In this document: piece after piece, positions 47,470 to 59,104 of the stretch
Layout: the number at the start of each line of letters is the position of its first letter
Numbering within the stretch: position 1 is the first letter of the stretch
From: Rhynchopus sp. YZ270_cl-10
Lineage: Eukaryota > Euglenozoa > Diplonemea > Diplonemida > Diplonemidae
NCBI GenBank assembly: GCA_964035575.1
Contig: OZ037835.1
Location: 62,001 to 126,000, forward strand
DNA: 64,000 bases
Direction: 5' to 3'
Position numbers and translations under genes: made by a program
Notes under the pieces: generated by a model
The model's database searches: none
The model's input: the letters and a program-made list of their open reading frames with translations, nothing else
Told to the model about the DNA's origin: nothing

Positions 47470-48034
47470 ACTTAACGGGAATGGGTCAGGGTCAGGGACA
47501 GGGACAGGGATAGGGGGTGGCGCTGAGGGTGCAAGGAGTGTGAATGGGATTGGGAGGGGTGGGGATGCTCTGTTGTATCCTTTGTTTTCATCCCTAATCT
47601 CTCAACAAACATGCATGTCCCTCACCACTTCGCCAGTTGTAGAACTGATACCTTCCTCGGGAACAGGAGCACAACACGAGTGCAACACGACACATCGTTT
47701 CCTAACAACCTTCGGATTCCCAACACACTTACTTCTGCAACACATCGCAGTCACTATCTTCCTCCCAAAACTTCCACGTGAACTGGCGTCTCTTGCCTAC
47801 TTCATTGCAAAAAGGTGTAGGGATTTGGGTGGTGGAGATAAAACTGTATTCTTGAAAGGAAAAGCAGAAGGGCGTTTCGTTTGCTTGCATTTTGTTTTGG
47901 TGTTTGTTCATGACAATGACACACAAGAGAAGAGAGGGGGGAAGAGAGTAGCAAGCTTGTGTAGTGGGCAGGAAAGTGTAAAATACATGGCACGTAGTAC
48001 GACCGCAGAAAACTACGCCATGGTCAACAATTAA
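47453..48034 (+). other. Open frame conserved in three copies, function unknown (copy in right arm)
   Basis: Mirror of 46,850-47,422 and direct copy of 58,090-58,903. It contains [30 protein letters not shown] and [27 protein letters not shown]. Same caution: the reverse strand is open too (48,046-47,729). Confidence 0.3.
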
Positions 48035-48235
48035 GTGTTCGCTCATTATTTTCTTATTTTATTTACATTTTGGAAACGGCAAGCAGTGTGTACGAAAAGG
48101 ATTAAGTTATGATGCTGTCATTGCAGGGGGGCAAGATCATCCTGTTCACGAAACCAATGTGTAACAAGGTTTTCGCAGGCTTCAATATCTTTGTGTCTAT
48201 GTCCCTTGCTCCCTCCAGCTTGGCCCAGGTCTAGG

Positions 48236-48623
48236 TCAGAGCGTAACGGTGGGTGATGGTACTCTTGACCTCGTTCCAAAGGCTCTTCTTATTCTGTTTT
48301 CCACCATCTCCAGCACTGTCTCCCGTGAAATCAACAAGCTCTCCTCAACTATCTGTAAGTGTGTGGAAAATAAATGTAGAAAACACGAAAAAACTAAACT
48401 ACTTGATTTGCCCTCACTACTCTAACTACTGTGTCTTTTTCCCTTGACCGCAGCACGTAAACCCTGAAGAAGTACGGGGGAGAGGTGGGGGGAAGGGAGA
48501 ACGGTAAGACTCATGGCAACCGAAGAACGCGCCTTTCATTTCCAGACGTATTGCAGACTCGTACGGCTCTTCCTAGCCTAGACAAGCAGAATTGTCTAAG
48601 GGTTGGATTGTTCACCCACTAAC

Positions 48624-48667
<44 letters not shown>

Positions 48668-51600
48668 TTACCCTACTGAAAATAAAAAGGTGTGCGTGAC
48701 AAGCAAGGATCATACCTTCTCGCTCTCCTCGAGATCGGCGATTCTGGCACAGAACATCTTGGCTATGCAATCGTCTCCATCATAGATACCATACTCAGCA
48801 GCACCAGTGTCGCCACCAAGGTCACTAACCACACGAACTAAGTGACTTGTTGCGTCAGTGATATCCGTATTGAACGTCGAAAGCCGATCCTCCAGGTTCT
48901 CCACGCATTCTCGGGCATCTGCAAGATCAGGATCGTTGGTATGAAGATCATCATGTTCACGAAACCAATCTGTGACAAGCTTTTCGCAGGCTTCAATATC
49001 TTCTTGAGAGCGTAACGGTAGGCGAAGGGGATGACCTCCACGTCGTTCCAAGGCTAGGACCCGCACTGTCTCCATCGCAATCGTCATTTCCGCACCAGCT
49101 TCCTGTGTAAGTGTGTGTAAAATAAATGTAAAATAAATGTAAAACAAGCAAAAACTAAACGAATATTTTGCCACTTGATTTGCCCTCACTACTCTAACTA
49201 CTGTGTCTTTTTCCCTTGACCGCAGCACGTAAATACACTCTGTATCGCCAGTGCCGACAATGGCAACCCCGACACACACATGTTGTGAATGGGTCATGCT
49301 CGAAAGAGAAAATAAAAATAGGTGCAAAAAGCAAGTAGACCACTCGCCGTGCCTCCAAAAGGTCCGAGGTTCCCTACGCCACACAGACAGTACAACCACA
49401 TGTAATGACTCAACTCAAAGGTGAGTGGAGCACAAAAGCGGACAGACAGCAGGGGGGAGAGTCGCTCATCCGAGTTTGGAGTGCGGAACATTTCTCTTAA
49501 CATAATCCCCCCGGATAGCACCAACATTACATGTTTGGGTAAAATAAAAACTGATATCTGAGCTTTAACTAGTCTGATCAAGAAAGAAAAGACATCAGAA
49601 AAAGATTTTTTTCGTTGATCTGGGGTGTCCCGGGCACGGCGTAATTCATGTGTAATGGGGTGTAATGGAGGGAATTTAAACTTTTTGCTTTTTTTGCGTT
49701 TCCCCCCCGTTTTTTCAACACGAAAAGTCCTTTTTAAAAAAAGGTGACAACAAAATCTTTTTTGGCGAGTGGAGCCAGTGTCTTATCCAGATTTTAAGTT
49801 TGGCGGGGGTCAGTTTGTTTTTTTTGCCCAAATTATTTTTTCAGCACGACCAGGGAAGACATTGGGAACATAGTGAACTGTATATATTTTTTCTTGCGGA
49901 GCAAAAAAAAACAATATGAATGGCGCCGCAGGCGAAAAATTTTTTGGGTACGGTGTAAATTCATAGCTATTTACACCACGCCGAGGAAACACCTCAAACC
50001 CAGCTGAAAAAACTGACCCCCCCCACAGGCCCAAATTTCCGGAGAAAATTATGGGGGGGTCACTGACCCCCCCCAACCGGCCCAAAAAATACACTGCAGT
50101 GGAGCAAAAAAAGTTTTGCCTGGCTGACCATTGCCGAAGGAATTTTGCACTTTTGACCACCACAGATTACACGCGCCCATTCTTTTGAAAATGTGCATGT
50201 GAGAAAAAATTCTAAACAAGTAACAGATGCTCAAAAGTGAAAAATTCTGGCGTTAATGGATCGCTAGGGTGGGTAAACTACCCAATCCAAAAATTATCGA
50301 ACAGATTCGTATTCCAAAAAACCCAAAAAAAAATCCAAAAACCATAGGCATGGTTGTACAAAGTACTCGAAGAGTATCGAGTACTCGAAAACGAGAAAAA
50401 AAGGCCACTCGACACTCGAGTACTCGCCCGACCCTTTTTTTTTTTTCTCTTCAATTTACTCGTTCTGGCACTCGAGTACTCGAACGAGTGGAAAAAAGTG
50501 GAAAAAAAAAACAGTACTCGGCCGAGTACTCGAGACTTTTTTCCACTCGTTCGAGTACTCGAGTGCCAGAACGAGTAAATTGAAGAGAAAAAAAATATGG
50601 GTCGGGCGAGTACTCGAGCGTCGAGTGGCCTTTTTTGTTGTGTCGACAATCACCTGCTAGTGCAGGATCTGTACTCAATGTCGCCCGAAGGCTATTGTAC
50701 TTAAAAGATATAGACGGAGGTCGTCCTCAACTCTGGAAAGTCGCTTTTATTTATTGTTTATGCATTCTAGTGCTGTAATATACACAAAAGTTGCATCATC
50801 AAAGTTTGGGGGATAGGGTGGGTTAAAGGGGTCACGTGAGAAAATAAAGTAGTTGGTTAGAAATTCAGTACATCATGTTTCAGTCCTAACTGCATACATT
50901 GGTAGTATCAGAGGGGGACATCGTCAGTGCAAGACCCTCCGAGATGTAAAGAGTTTTAACCACTGTTGCTATTATCAAACAGTCTTTGCGCTCTACTTGT
51001 CTTTTCAAAAACTAAAACCTAGACCTGTCAACACAAAAATTATGAACGACTTAGCTTCTGTGAGCTCGCAAGGGAGGTGTCGCCACGCACCTGTCCGAAG
51101 ACTGCTGCCCTAGCTGTTGTTTACTCTTTTAAACTTTTGTTTGTAGCGTCGTTGAGAAAAAGGCTTCTGTAATAGTCGCTTTGATACGTCTGCTTATGTT
51201 TCTTTTTAAAACTGCTGTTGTTGTCATTGTTTGTAGCAAAAGGGAAGCTTTTCGGCTAAGCGTGTTAACCATCCAAGTCACAATCCCACCAAAAAGGCCG
51301 CTGGTTTTCTTAGATGATTAGACCCTTAGCTCTCAAAAAAACCCATCTTTTGTACAATGGTAACGTTGTTTGTCTTTTGTTGAAAAATTTTGAAAATTTG
51401 CTGACATGTGCCACCTCCTCACTGTAAACCTCTCACGTTCACAGGAAAAGCATGTTAGCAAGAGGGTTGTTTGTTTACTTATGTAGACTTTGTTTGTTTT
51501 GTTTGGCTTCTTTTGGTAGGCTTCTGTAGGGTAGTTTTGGTGCGTCTCTTTAGTTTTCTTCGTAAAACCGCTGTTGTTTACTCTTTTTAAACTTTTGTTT

Positions 51601-54600
51601 GTAGCGTCGTTGAGAAAAGGGCTTCTGTAATAGTCGCTTTGATACGTCTGCTTTTGTTTTCTTTTTAAAACTGCTTTTGTTGTCATTGTTTGTAGCAAAA
51701 GGGAAGCTTTTCGGCTAAGCGTGTTAACCATCCAAGTCACAATCCCACCAAAAAGGCCGCTGGTTTTCTTAGATGATTAGACCTTTAGCTCTCAAAAACC
51801 CATCTTTTGTACAAGGGGGGGCTGTTTGTTTACTCATTTTAAACTTGTTGGGTTTTTGTTGTGTCGACAATCACCTGCTAGTGCAGGATCTGTACTCAAT
51901 GTCGCCCGAAGGCTATTGTACTTAAAAGATATAGACGGAGGTCGTCCTCAACTCTGGAAAGTCGCTTTTATTTGTTGTTTATGCATTCGAGTGCTGTAAT
52001 ATACACAAAAGTTGCATCATCAAAGTTTGGGGGATAGGGTGGGTTAAAGGTCACGTGAGAAAATAAAGTAGTTGGTTAGAAATTCAGTACATCATGTTTC
52101 AGTCCTAACTGCATACATTGGAAGTATCAGAGGGGGACATCGTCAGTGCAAGACCCTCCGAGATGTAAAGAGTTTTAACCACTGTTGCTATTATCAAACA
52201 GTCTTTGCGCTCTACTTGTCTTTTCAAAAAAAAAATAGTATATTTTTTCTGGAAATATAGTACTCATATTTCCTGAGGTACCCCCAATGCTGCTGAGGGA
52301 TACGATTTCCCGAGCCGAAGGCGAGGGAAATCGTCGAACGAAGCAGCATTGGGGGTACCGAAGGAAATATGGTGCTATATTTCCAGAAAATTCATATTTT
52401 CATTTTCGGTAATATTGTCCCGACGCACAAATCCGCTCGTATTCTGTGTGTCAAAAAACCCCTGTTATGGTACAGTTCTTGTGTGTCAAAATGTGTATGT
52501 TGGTGTGCTGGAAGGAGAGGGGTTCAGATTCATTTATATGATGATATTTACCGACGTGGGGGATGGGGGTAGCTGGAACACTTTGTCACTTTGGGACGTT
52601 GATCGTTATGTGGATGTAGGGTGTTTTTCAGGGGTATGTTAACCACGTGTGTGTCTTAGGGAACAAATTTTTCAGTAACGTGAACCAATCGGGTCGCAAT
52701 GGGTCCTGGGGGCCCGGAGGGCCCCCATGCAGGAAAAATTTTCACCAAGCCTGGGCAATGCTGGGGTGCCTATACATGTGTTTTCACGTGTTTTTGGGCA
52801 CTTTTCAGGATTTTCGAAAAATTTTGCAACACCAAAATCGAAAATTTCGGTCTATTTTTCACTCTGCGACATGGTCAAAAAAAATTTTTTTTTGGCCGAA
52901 AAAATTATAATATTTCTATTTCGGATTTTACCCACGATTTGTGTACATTCTAATATTTCTGTGCCAAATATTATAATATTACCCGGTACATGCAAAATTG
53001 GCTGTAAAGTAGCCGAAAATATAGAACCCATATTTCCAACGTCGCTGTAGGATTTGTGCAGAGGGACAATATTTCCGAAAATAAAAAAAAAAAAAAAAAA
53101 AAAAAAACAAGTAATTGCTATCGGAAAAAAAACGGGGTGTGATGTGGAACTCCATCCTGTAGAAATAATCTACAACACGCCCAGCATTCTGCTCTTCTGC
53201 AGGTATGCTAACGCTCTTCGTAAGCTGCCATACCCACTGGGACGCCAGCATCTGAAACGTTCAAGAAGGGGGGCTGTCCTCTTCGTCCAGCACCATCTGC
53301 TCGATAGCGTTGTTGGAGGTCGGCTCGGCAGGCTCGGCGTGTTCCAGCTCGTTTTTGTCCACAGGGTCCCCACATTGTCGTCATCGTTGGAGCAGTGCGG
53401 AAGGAACACAGAATGCACAGACTACTACACATCGATAACACCAGGCGCATCAGCACCTCCAGCAAATCGCCAGGATGCTACGGTGGTTTCGAAAATTGCG
53501 CGGAGTTTTCCACAGCACACCCGTTTTTCCTTAGCAATTACTTGTCCTTGTTGTTACTGTTGTTTCCAACCACCTTCCTTCAACCCTTGTAGGGATCAGT
53601 TGTAATTTTTTTCGCGAAAACATGAAATTATACATTTCAAGAGAACAAATTAAAAAGGGTCCTTATTTGCGTTTTTGGGCTCCGCCCGTGCAGTGGTGGG
53701 GTCAATCTCGAAAATTGGACAATTTTTTGACTACTTAAATTTTGAGAAATATGAGCCCGGTTGCTTATACGTGGGGCCATTTTCAGCTAAAATATTCCTC
53801 AAAATCTGGTTTTGTAAAATTGACCCTTCCCCCCCCCCCCCACATCGATTTCAATACTATACCTTACTTCACCTACGGTTACCCTTACAGGGGGGGTGAA
53901 GGAAGGTAAGTTGAAAAAAACTAAAACCTAGACCTGTCAACACAAAAATTATGAACGACTTAGCTTCTGTGAGCTCGCAAGGGAGGTGTCGCCACGCACC
54001 TGTCCGAAGACTGCTGCCCTTTTTTTTTCGTTTTCGAGTACTCGATACTCTTCGAGTACTTTGCACCACGCTGGATGATAGGGGTCACATGATATAATCA
54101 CATGATATTTCACATGATATAATTATATCATGTGACATGATATATTTTATCATGTGACATGATATAATATATCATGTGAAATATCATGTGGTATATCATG
54201 TGGTATATCATGTGACCTATCATGTGGTATATCATGTGGTATATCATGTGAACCGGAAAATATATCATGTGAAATATCATGTGGTATATCATGTGGCATA
54301 TCATGTGACCTATCATGTGGTTTATCATGTGAACCGGGAAATATATCATGTGACCTATCATGTGGTCTATCATGTGGTATATCATGTGACCTATCATGTG
54401 ACCTAAGTAGCACATGGTAGACTTCCCGGTTCACATGATATACCACATGATATTTCACATGATATACACATGATCATGTGGGCCCATAAGTTACACACGA
54501 AAAAATTCGTGAGCTCAGTTAGTTGTCAAAGACGTCTTCCACCATGCACTGAGGAGATAATGATCCAACAATTTACAAGAAAGATTACTTAACCTACTGC

Positions 54601-57600
54601 TGGAAATTGCCAGGTCGTAGTAACACACAAAGTGTGCCTCCGTTCGGGAAGACCGGATATTCTAGAGACCAAAAAGGCCTCAAGAATATCTTCCGGTAGT
54701 CAAGGTAGAACCGAATGAACGGCCCAAGACCCCCGTGGAGAAGTTAAATGTTGTAATGCTATCAAGTAGAAACTGCGAACACTGTCTTACCCTCCTCAAT
54801 ACATGGTGGAATATGTCTTTCACAACAAACCGAGCTCAAGAATTTTTAAACTTCCCTGAGGGAATGCGACACTACGCAAAATTTACCACCAGACCCTGTC
54901 TTCGTACACCTTCGGTGCAACACTGCAGACAGGCCAAACTGCGTTGGACTCAGAGGAATTCCTGCTGTGCAGGTATCAATGAGAACCAAGTCCCAGCAAC
55001 AAGGGGCGCCTTTTGGCGGGCGTTGTTGAGGGTGTTTGGGGTGCAAAGTTTTCCACAATTTTGATGCGCGGGTACAGAAGTGTTATCTTGTTCTTTCATC
55101 TCTAGGAATGTAAATGTCAATCGCGTTTAACTACCACTAGGGCTTGTTCAGTGAACCCACGAGGGGTCGAAGGGGGTTGGTTATCCCATATCTATCAAAG
55201 GTTGTGTCGACCAGGCTAATCCACTATGTTACGCTGTATGATGATAAATCCGAAGAAATAACAGTGCATAGCAACTGCAGGAAGTTTGTTAAAAAGAGTG
55301 CCTCACGCTACACAAACCACCACCCGCGATTGACTTAGATGTTATAACAAAGAGAATTCAGAACAAAACAACACCCTGCCCCATACACACTAAATTGTCA
55401 TGCTTCAAGAGCATGCCTGGGCCAAAATTACTGTGACAAAAAAGGCAACAAGACCACCCACAAGGAGTGTGAAATGTGCACTGGTTTTCTGGGGGAACGC
55501 AATATTTTCTTGTGCCTCGTCCTCCGCAAGCAGAGGACAGACTTTCCGGAAGGTTTCCAAAGTCGAATTTCTTGCACCAGCTATGCTCCCTGGTTAATGG
55601 CTATAGCAGTGACTGACAAAAGGTACCCACCCGGCCCTTCCACCCCCAGAATTTCGTCCGCAATCCGTAGAATTGATACGGGTGCACGCGCGTGAGTTGT
55701 TGAATGTCGGAGACGCGCCGAACCTTATCATCGCAATCGTTGATACAGTCCAGATTTCACGATCCTGTGATGAGTGTAAATGTGGGGTGTGATTAAGTTA
55801 TGGTCGCTTGGAAAAGAAGTTAATTGATGACTTTAAGAAAAATGGCTCCCCTGAATTTGAGGATGTAAAAAGACAGGGATGCAAAAGGTAGTGTAAAACC
55901 CCTATGTTTAGTGAAAATTATATTTTTTTGTGGGGGAGATGAAACCATACCTTGTCTGCACTGATTCGACCGATGCGCACCTCTGGTTCTAAAAGTTTAG
56001 GGGGTGAAATTTTGACTTGTCAAGTTTTTTCACGAACATGTCAATGCGAGGTTTTCTTTGGATTTTTTTGGGTCATTTTATGACCTACCACGCCCGATTT
56101 TTGGTCCAAAATCGACTTGTCTTTCGTAAAAAATCCATGAAAAATCGCGTAACGCAAAACCGCGTTTTAGACCCCCACAGATGCTCAAAAGTGCCAAATT
56201 TTGCTTTTAATGGCCTCAAATCGTCGAAATTAGCCCTACAGAGGGCAAAAAAAAATTTTCGAGAGTCCCTTTCCCTGGGCGGCGATAGCCACCTATCATG
56301 TCACATGATATAATTATATCATGTGACATGATATTTCACATGATATAATTGTATCATGTGAAATATCATGTCACATGATATAATTATATCATGTGAACAT
56401 GATATAATTGTATCATGTGAAATATCATGTGACATGATATTTCCCATGATATATTTGCCGGTTCACATGATACTTCACATGATAGTTTTACCGGTTCACA
56501 TGATAGGTGACATGATAGGCCACATGATATTTCACATGATATATTTCCTGGTTCACATGATAGTTCACATGATAGTTTTACCGGTTCACATGATAGGTGA
56601 CATGATAGGTCACATGATAGTTCACATGATATATTTCCCGGTCCACATGATAGGTCACATGATAGGATTTACCGGTTCATATGATAGGTCACATGATATG
56701 TTCACATGATAAATTCTATCATGTGACATATCATGTGAACCTACCAAATCGCCCTATCATCCAGCGTGGTGTGTACAACCATGCATAGGGTCCCCCCTAT
56801 GGTTTTTTATACAGTACACAGTACACAGTACACAGTACACAGTACACAGTACACAGTACACAGTACACAGTACACAGTACACAGTACACAGTACACAGTA
56901 CACAGTACACAGTACACAGTACACAGTACACAGTACACAGTACACAGTACACAGTACACAGTACACAGTACACAGTACACAGTACACAGTACACAGTACA
57001 CAGTACACAGTACACAGTACACAGTACACAGTACACAGTACACAGTACACAGTACACAGTACACAGTACACAGTACACAGTACACAGTACACAGTACACA
57101 GTACACAGTACACAGTACACAGTACACAGTACACAGTACACAGTACACAGTACACAGTACACAGTACACAGTACACAGTACACAGTACACAGTACACAGT
57201 ACACAGTACACAGTACACAGTACACAGTACACAGTACACAGTACACAGTACACAGTACACAGTACACAGTACACAGTACACAGTACACAGTACACAGTAC
57301 ACAGTACACAGTACACAGTACACAGTACACAGTACACAGTACACAGTACACAGTACACAGTACACAGTACACAGTACACAGTACACAGTACACAGTACAC
57401 AGTACACAGTACACAGTACACAGTACACAGTACACAGTACACAGTACACAGTACACAGTACACAGTACACAGCACTGTACAAGGCAAAAATGACCAAAAC
57501 AGCTGATGTTTTGGCCGAATGCCACCCTATCAGGAATATTTTCATGTATTCACACAAATTTTTTCTGGCCTCAATACCCGCAAACGATTTTCGGTTCCGG

Positions 57601-58098
57601 CAAATATTTGGAGCACCAAATATCGCAAAAAATTTCAATTTTTTTGGTGTCGTCCGCACATCCCTTTAGTAAAGACCAAAACACCCAAGGCGTTGTAATT
57701 CATGTGTAATGGGGTGAAAGTGTGTGTAAGTGGGTGATAGTGTGGTACCGCCGGGACACCCCATGATCGCACCAGATATCTGTGGAAAAAGTGTGCGTGA
57801 CAAGCAAGGATCATACCCTCCGCCTCTCCTCGAGCTCGGTGATTTGGGCACGGTACATCTTGGCTTCGCGATCGGCTCCAAAATACAGACCCAACTCAGC
57901 GTCCTCAACAGCCTCCTCAACATCCTCAGTGTCGCTACCAAAGTCGTCATCAAGTTCACGAACACGATGAACTAACTTACTTGTTGCGTCAATGATCTCC
58001 GAAAAGAGCGCCATCTTCCGATCCTGCACATGCGCCACGTGCGCTCTGGCACTTGCATATTCATCCTCAAGTGAGACATCGTTGGTAGCGTCAGACAT
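48236..58098 (-). CDS. Host gene copy B (unknown coiled-coil protein), three exons, 8.7-kb first intron
   Basis: Exon 1 58,098-57,817 (94 codons, [21 protein letters not shown]... to TELEERRR), intron 57,816-49,103, exon 2 49,102-48,716 (129 codons, [15 protein letters not shown]... to ADLEESEK), intron 48,715-48,353, exon 3 48,352-48,236 (38 codons plus stop). Donors are GTATGA and acceptors ACAG; all phase 0, giving about 261 residues. The protein is acidic ([17 protein letters not shown]), Leu/Glu-rich and probably helical. No signal or membrane segment and no family that I recognise. The first intron holds the 8,143-bp element 49,621-57,763; without it the intron would be about 566 bp. 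The exon 1-2 pairing is inferred from gene copy A. Whether such an intron is spliced is unknown. Confidence 0.55.
50396..50636. mobile_element. Foldback (MITE-like) hairpin, arms about 104 bp
   Basis: Left arm 50,396-50,499 and right arm 50,533-50,636 are inverted copies (aaaggccactcga...cgagtggaaaaaagt), with a loop of about 33 bp that is itself palindromic (agtactcggccgagtact). Full of CTCGAGTACTCG palindromes. A second copy is at 61,269-61,509 in the tandem duplicate. No coding. Confidence 0.78.
50632..52230. repeat. Nested direct repeats R-S-S-R
   Basis: R copies at 50,632-51,011 and 51,853-52,230 (about 379 bp) enclose S copies at 51,113-51,357 and 51,570-51,814 (245 bp). The text after the second S (51,822-51,848) is a further partial S. 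R begins TTTTTGTTGTGTCGAC and ends CTTGTCTTTTCAAAAA. There is no coding potential. It could be two rounds of tandem duplication, or a small LTR-like non-autonomous element; nothing here decides. A piece of the R-S linker recurs at 53,918-54,019. Confidence 0.75.
52247..52388. repeat. Foldback hairpin (142 bp)
   Basis: TTCTGGAAATATAGTACTCATA... pairs with ...GGTGCTATATTTCCAGAA; the inner arm GTACCCCCAATGCTGCT pairs with AGCAGCATTGGGGGTAC, and GATTTCCC with GGGAAATC. It is probably a small transposon or its relic. Repeated at 63,120-63,261. Confidence 0.72.
52402..53082. mobile_element. MITE-like TIR element (681 bp)
   Basis: Inverted ends ATTTTCGGTAATATTGTCCC and ATTTTCGGAAATATTGTCCC, extended by GACGCACAAATCC and CTGCACAAATCC (33 bp, about four mismatches). 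A/T-rich inside, with many AATATT motifs and no coding. An A run follows the right end. Second copy at 63,275-63,955. Confidence 0.7.
53108..53544. mobile_element. Short TIR element (437 bp)
   Basis: Inverted ends CAAGTAATTGCTATCGG and CAAGTAATTGCTAAGG, followed by an A run and CGGGG or CGGG. The inside is G+C-rich compared with its surroundings. Overlapping broken minus-strand frames (53,418-53,170 and 53,465-53,208) could be remains of a gene; not recognised. The second copy starts at 63,981 and runs off the window. Confidence 0.6.
53545..54063. other. Non-coding interval in T3
   Basis: A/T-rich, with a run of fourteen C near 53,829, the R-S linker fragment (53,918-54,019) and CGAGTACTCGATACTCTTCGAG, which is the inverse of 50,361-50,392. 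No gene seen. Confidence 0.5.
54543..55803 (+). other. Shared transposon core, copy 2
   Basis: Reverse complement of 41,741-43,003. Plus-strand pieces [48 protein letters not shown]...HSNCRKFV and [24 protein letters not shown] read in different frames. The same peptides are seen in copy 1. It is likely a decayed gene of the transposon; family not recognised. Confidence 0.6.
55804..56295. other. Right inner part of T2, no gene seen
   Basis: A/T-rich sequence with no counterpart in T1, between the shared core and the right ATCATGTG array. Only short frames. Confidence 0.5.
56811..57472. repeat. Heptamer array (ACACAGT)n, about 94 copies
   Basis: An almost perfect 7-bp tandem repeat over 660 bp, next to the right end of T2. 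The long frames it gives on both strands (Tyr/Thr/Val/His or Cys/Leu/Tyr repeats) are artefacts of a 7-bp unit that lacks stops. Confidence 0.93.
57473..57690. repeat. Diverged satellite fragment (X end plus Y)
   Basis: Text such as ggcaaaaatgaccaaaacagctgat, tttggccgaatgccac, ggcctcaatacccgcaaacg and tagtaaagaccaaaacac follows X and Y of the satellite in order but is much diverged. It shows that the X/Y satellite is older than its recent homogenised array. Confidence 0.65.
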
Positions 58099-58115
58099 AC
58101 TTAACGGGAATGGGT

Positions 58116-58380
<265 letters not shown>

Positions 58381-59104
58381 AGGGGGTGGCGCTGAGGGTG
58401 CAAGGAGTGTGAATGGGATTGGGAGGGGTGGGGATGCTCTGTTGTATCCTTTGTTTTCATCCCTAATCTCTCAACAAACATGCATGTCCCTCACCACTTC
58501 GCCAGTTGTAGAACTGATACCTTCCTCGGGAACAGGAGCACAACACGAGTGCAACACGACACATCGTTTCCTAACAACCTTCGGATTCCCAACACACTTA
58601 CTTCTGCAACACATCGCAGTCACTATCTTCCTCCCAAAACTTCCACGTGAACTGGCGTCTCTTGCCTACTTCATTGCAAAAAGGTGTAGGGATTTGGGTG
58701 GTGGAGATAAAACTGTATTCTTGAAAGGAAAAGCAGAAGGGCGTTTCGTTTGCTTGCATTTTGTTTTGGTGTTTGTTCATGACAATGACACACAAGAGAA
58801 GAGAGGGGGGAAGAGAGTAGCAAGCTTGTGTAGTGGGCAGGAAAGTGTAAAATACATGGCACGTAGTACGACCGCAGAAAACTACGCCATGGTCAACAAT
58901 TAAGTGTTCGCTCATTATTTTCTTATTTTATTTACATTTTGGAAACGGCAAGCAGTGTGTACGAAAAGGATTAAGTTATGATGCTGTCATTGCAGGGGGG
59001 CAAGATCATCCTGTTCACGAAACCAATGTGTAACAAGGTTTTCGCAGGCTTCAATATCTTTGTGTCTATGTCCCTTGCTCCCTCCAGCTTGGCCCAGGTC
59101 TAGG

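Larger units (their letters stand above)
45128..49616. repeat. Large imperfect palindrome (fold-back inversion)
   Basis: Left arm 45,128-47,393, right arm 47,446-49,616, spacer about 52 bp. Both arms carry exons 2 and 3 of the host gene family and the same flanks, in opposite orientation. Differences are a 190-bp insertion in the left first intron (about 45,580-45,770), an insertion of about 110 bp in the right arm (about 48,560-48,690) and scattered bases. The centre lies inside exon 1, leaving two head-on exon-1 stubs. Confidence 0.88.
54064..56771. mobile_element. TIR element T2 (2,708 bp) with ATCATGTG subterminal arrays
   Basis: Perfect 20-bp inverted ends, CACCACGCTGGATGATAGGG. Flanks read cgagtactTTG before and TGtacaacc after; the same site without insertion exists inverted at 50,355-50,392 (caaccatg...tacaaagtactcg). 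This gives a 2-bp TG duplication. Each end has a dense array of ATCATGTG / CACATGAT in both orientations (54,090-54,480 and 56,296-56,745), with a CCGGTTCACATGAT variant; these are probable transposase-binding sites. The core 54,543-55,803 is shared with T1. No intact transposase. Confidence 0.8.
49621..57763. mobile_element. 8,143-bp TIR element T3 inside the first intron of gene copy B
   Basis: Ends are a perfect 13-bp inverted repeat, TGGGGTGTCCCGG and CCGGGACACCCCA, flanked by TGATC on both sides (49,616-49,620 and 57,764-57,768). The inverted gene copy A has the intron without it: ...tggtgcgatcgacgaaaaaa near 45,130. Both ends also hold a direct GGCG..TAATTCATGTGTAATGGGGTG (49,637 and 57,690). 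The inside is a nest of other elements (T2, foldbacks, R/S repeats, heptamer array). No transposase or other intact ORF is visible, so either it is non-autonomous or it grew by accumulating insertions. Superfamily not determined. Confidence 0.72.

Noticed and set aside
53108-53544. Intact gene in the 437-bp TIR element
   Set aside because: Frames are short, overlapping and have no recognisable motif; kept only as a TIR element.
54128-54458. Met/His/Ile-rich frames ([11 protein letters not shown])
   Set aside because: Translation of the ATCATGTG subterminal array of T2.
56811-57472. Telomeric repeat
   Set aside because: ACACAGT is not a known telomere unit, the array is internal and is flanked by transposon ends.
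56757-57659. Long open frames on both strands across the heptamer array
   Set aside because: A 7-bp unit without stops opens every frame it passes through; the peptides are pure repeats (for example CVLCTVY).
49621-57763. LTR retrotransposon, because of TG...CA ends and a 5-bp duplication
   Set aside because: The ends are inverted, not direct, copies. I find no long terminal direct repeat and no RT, integrase or gag-like frame inside.
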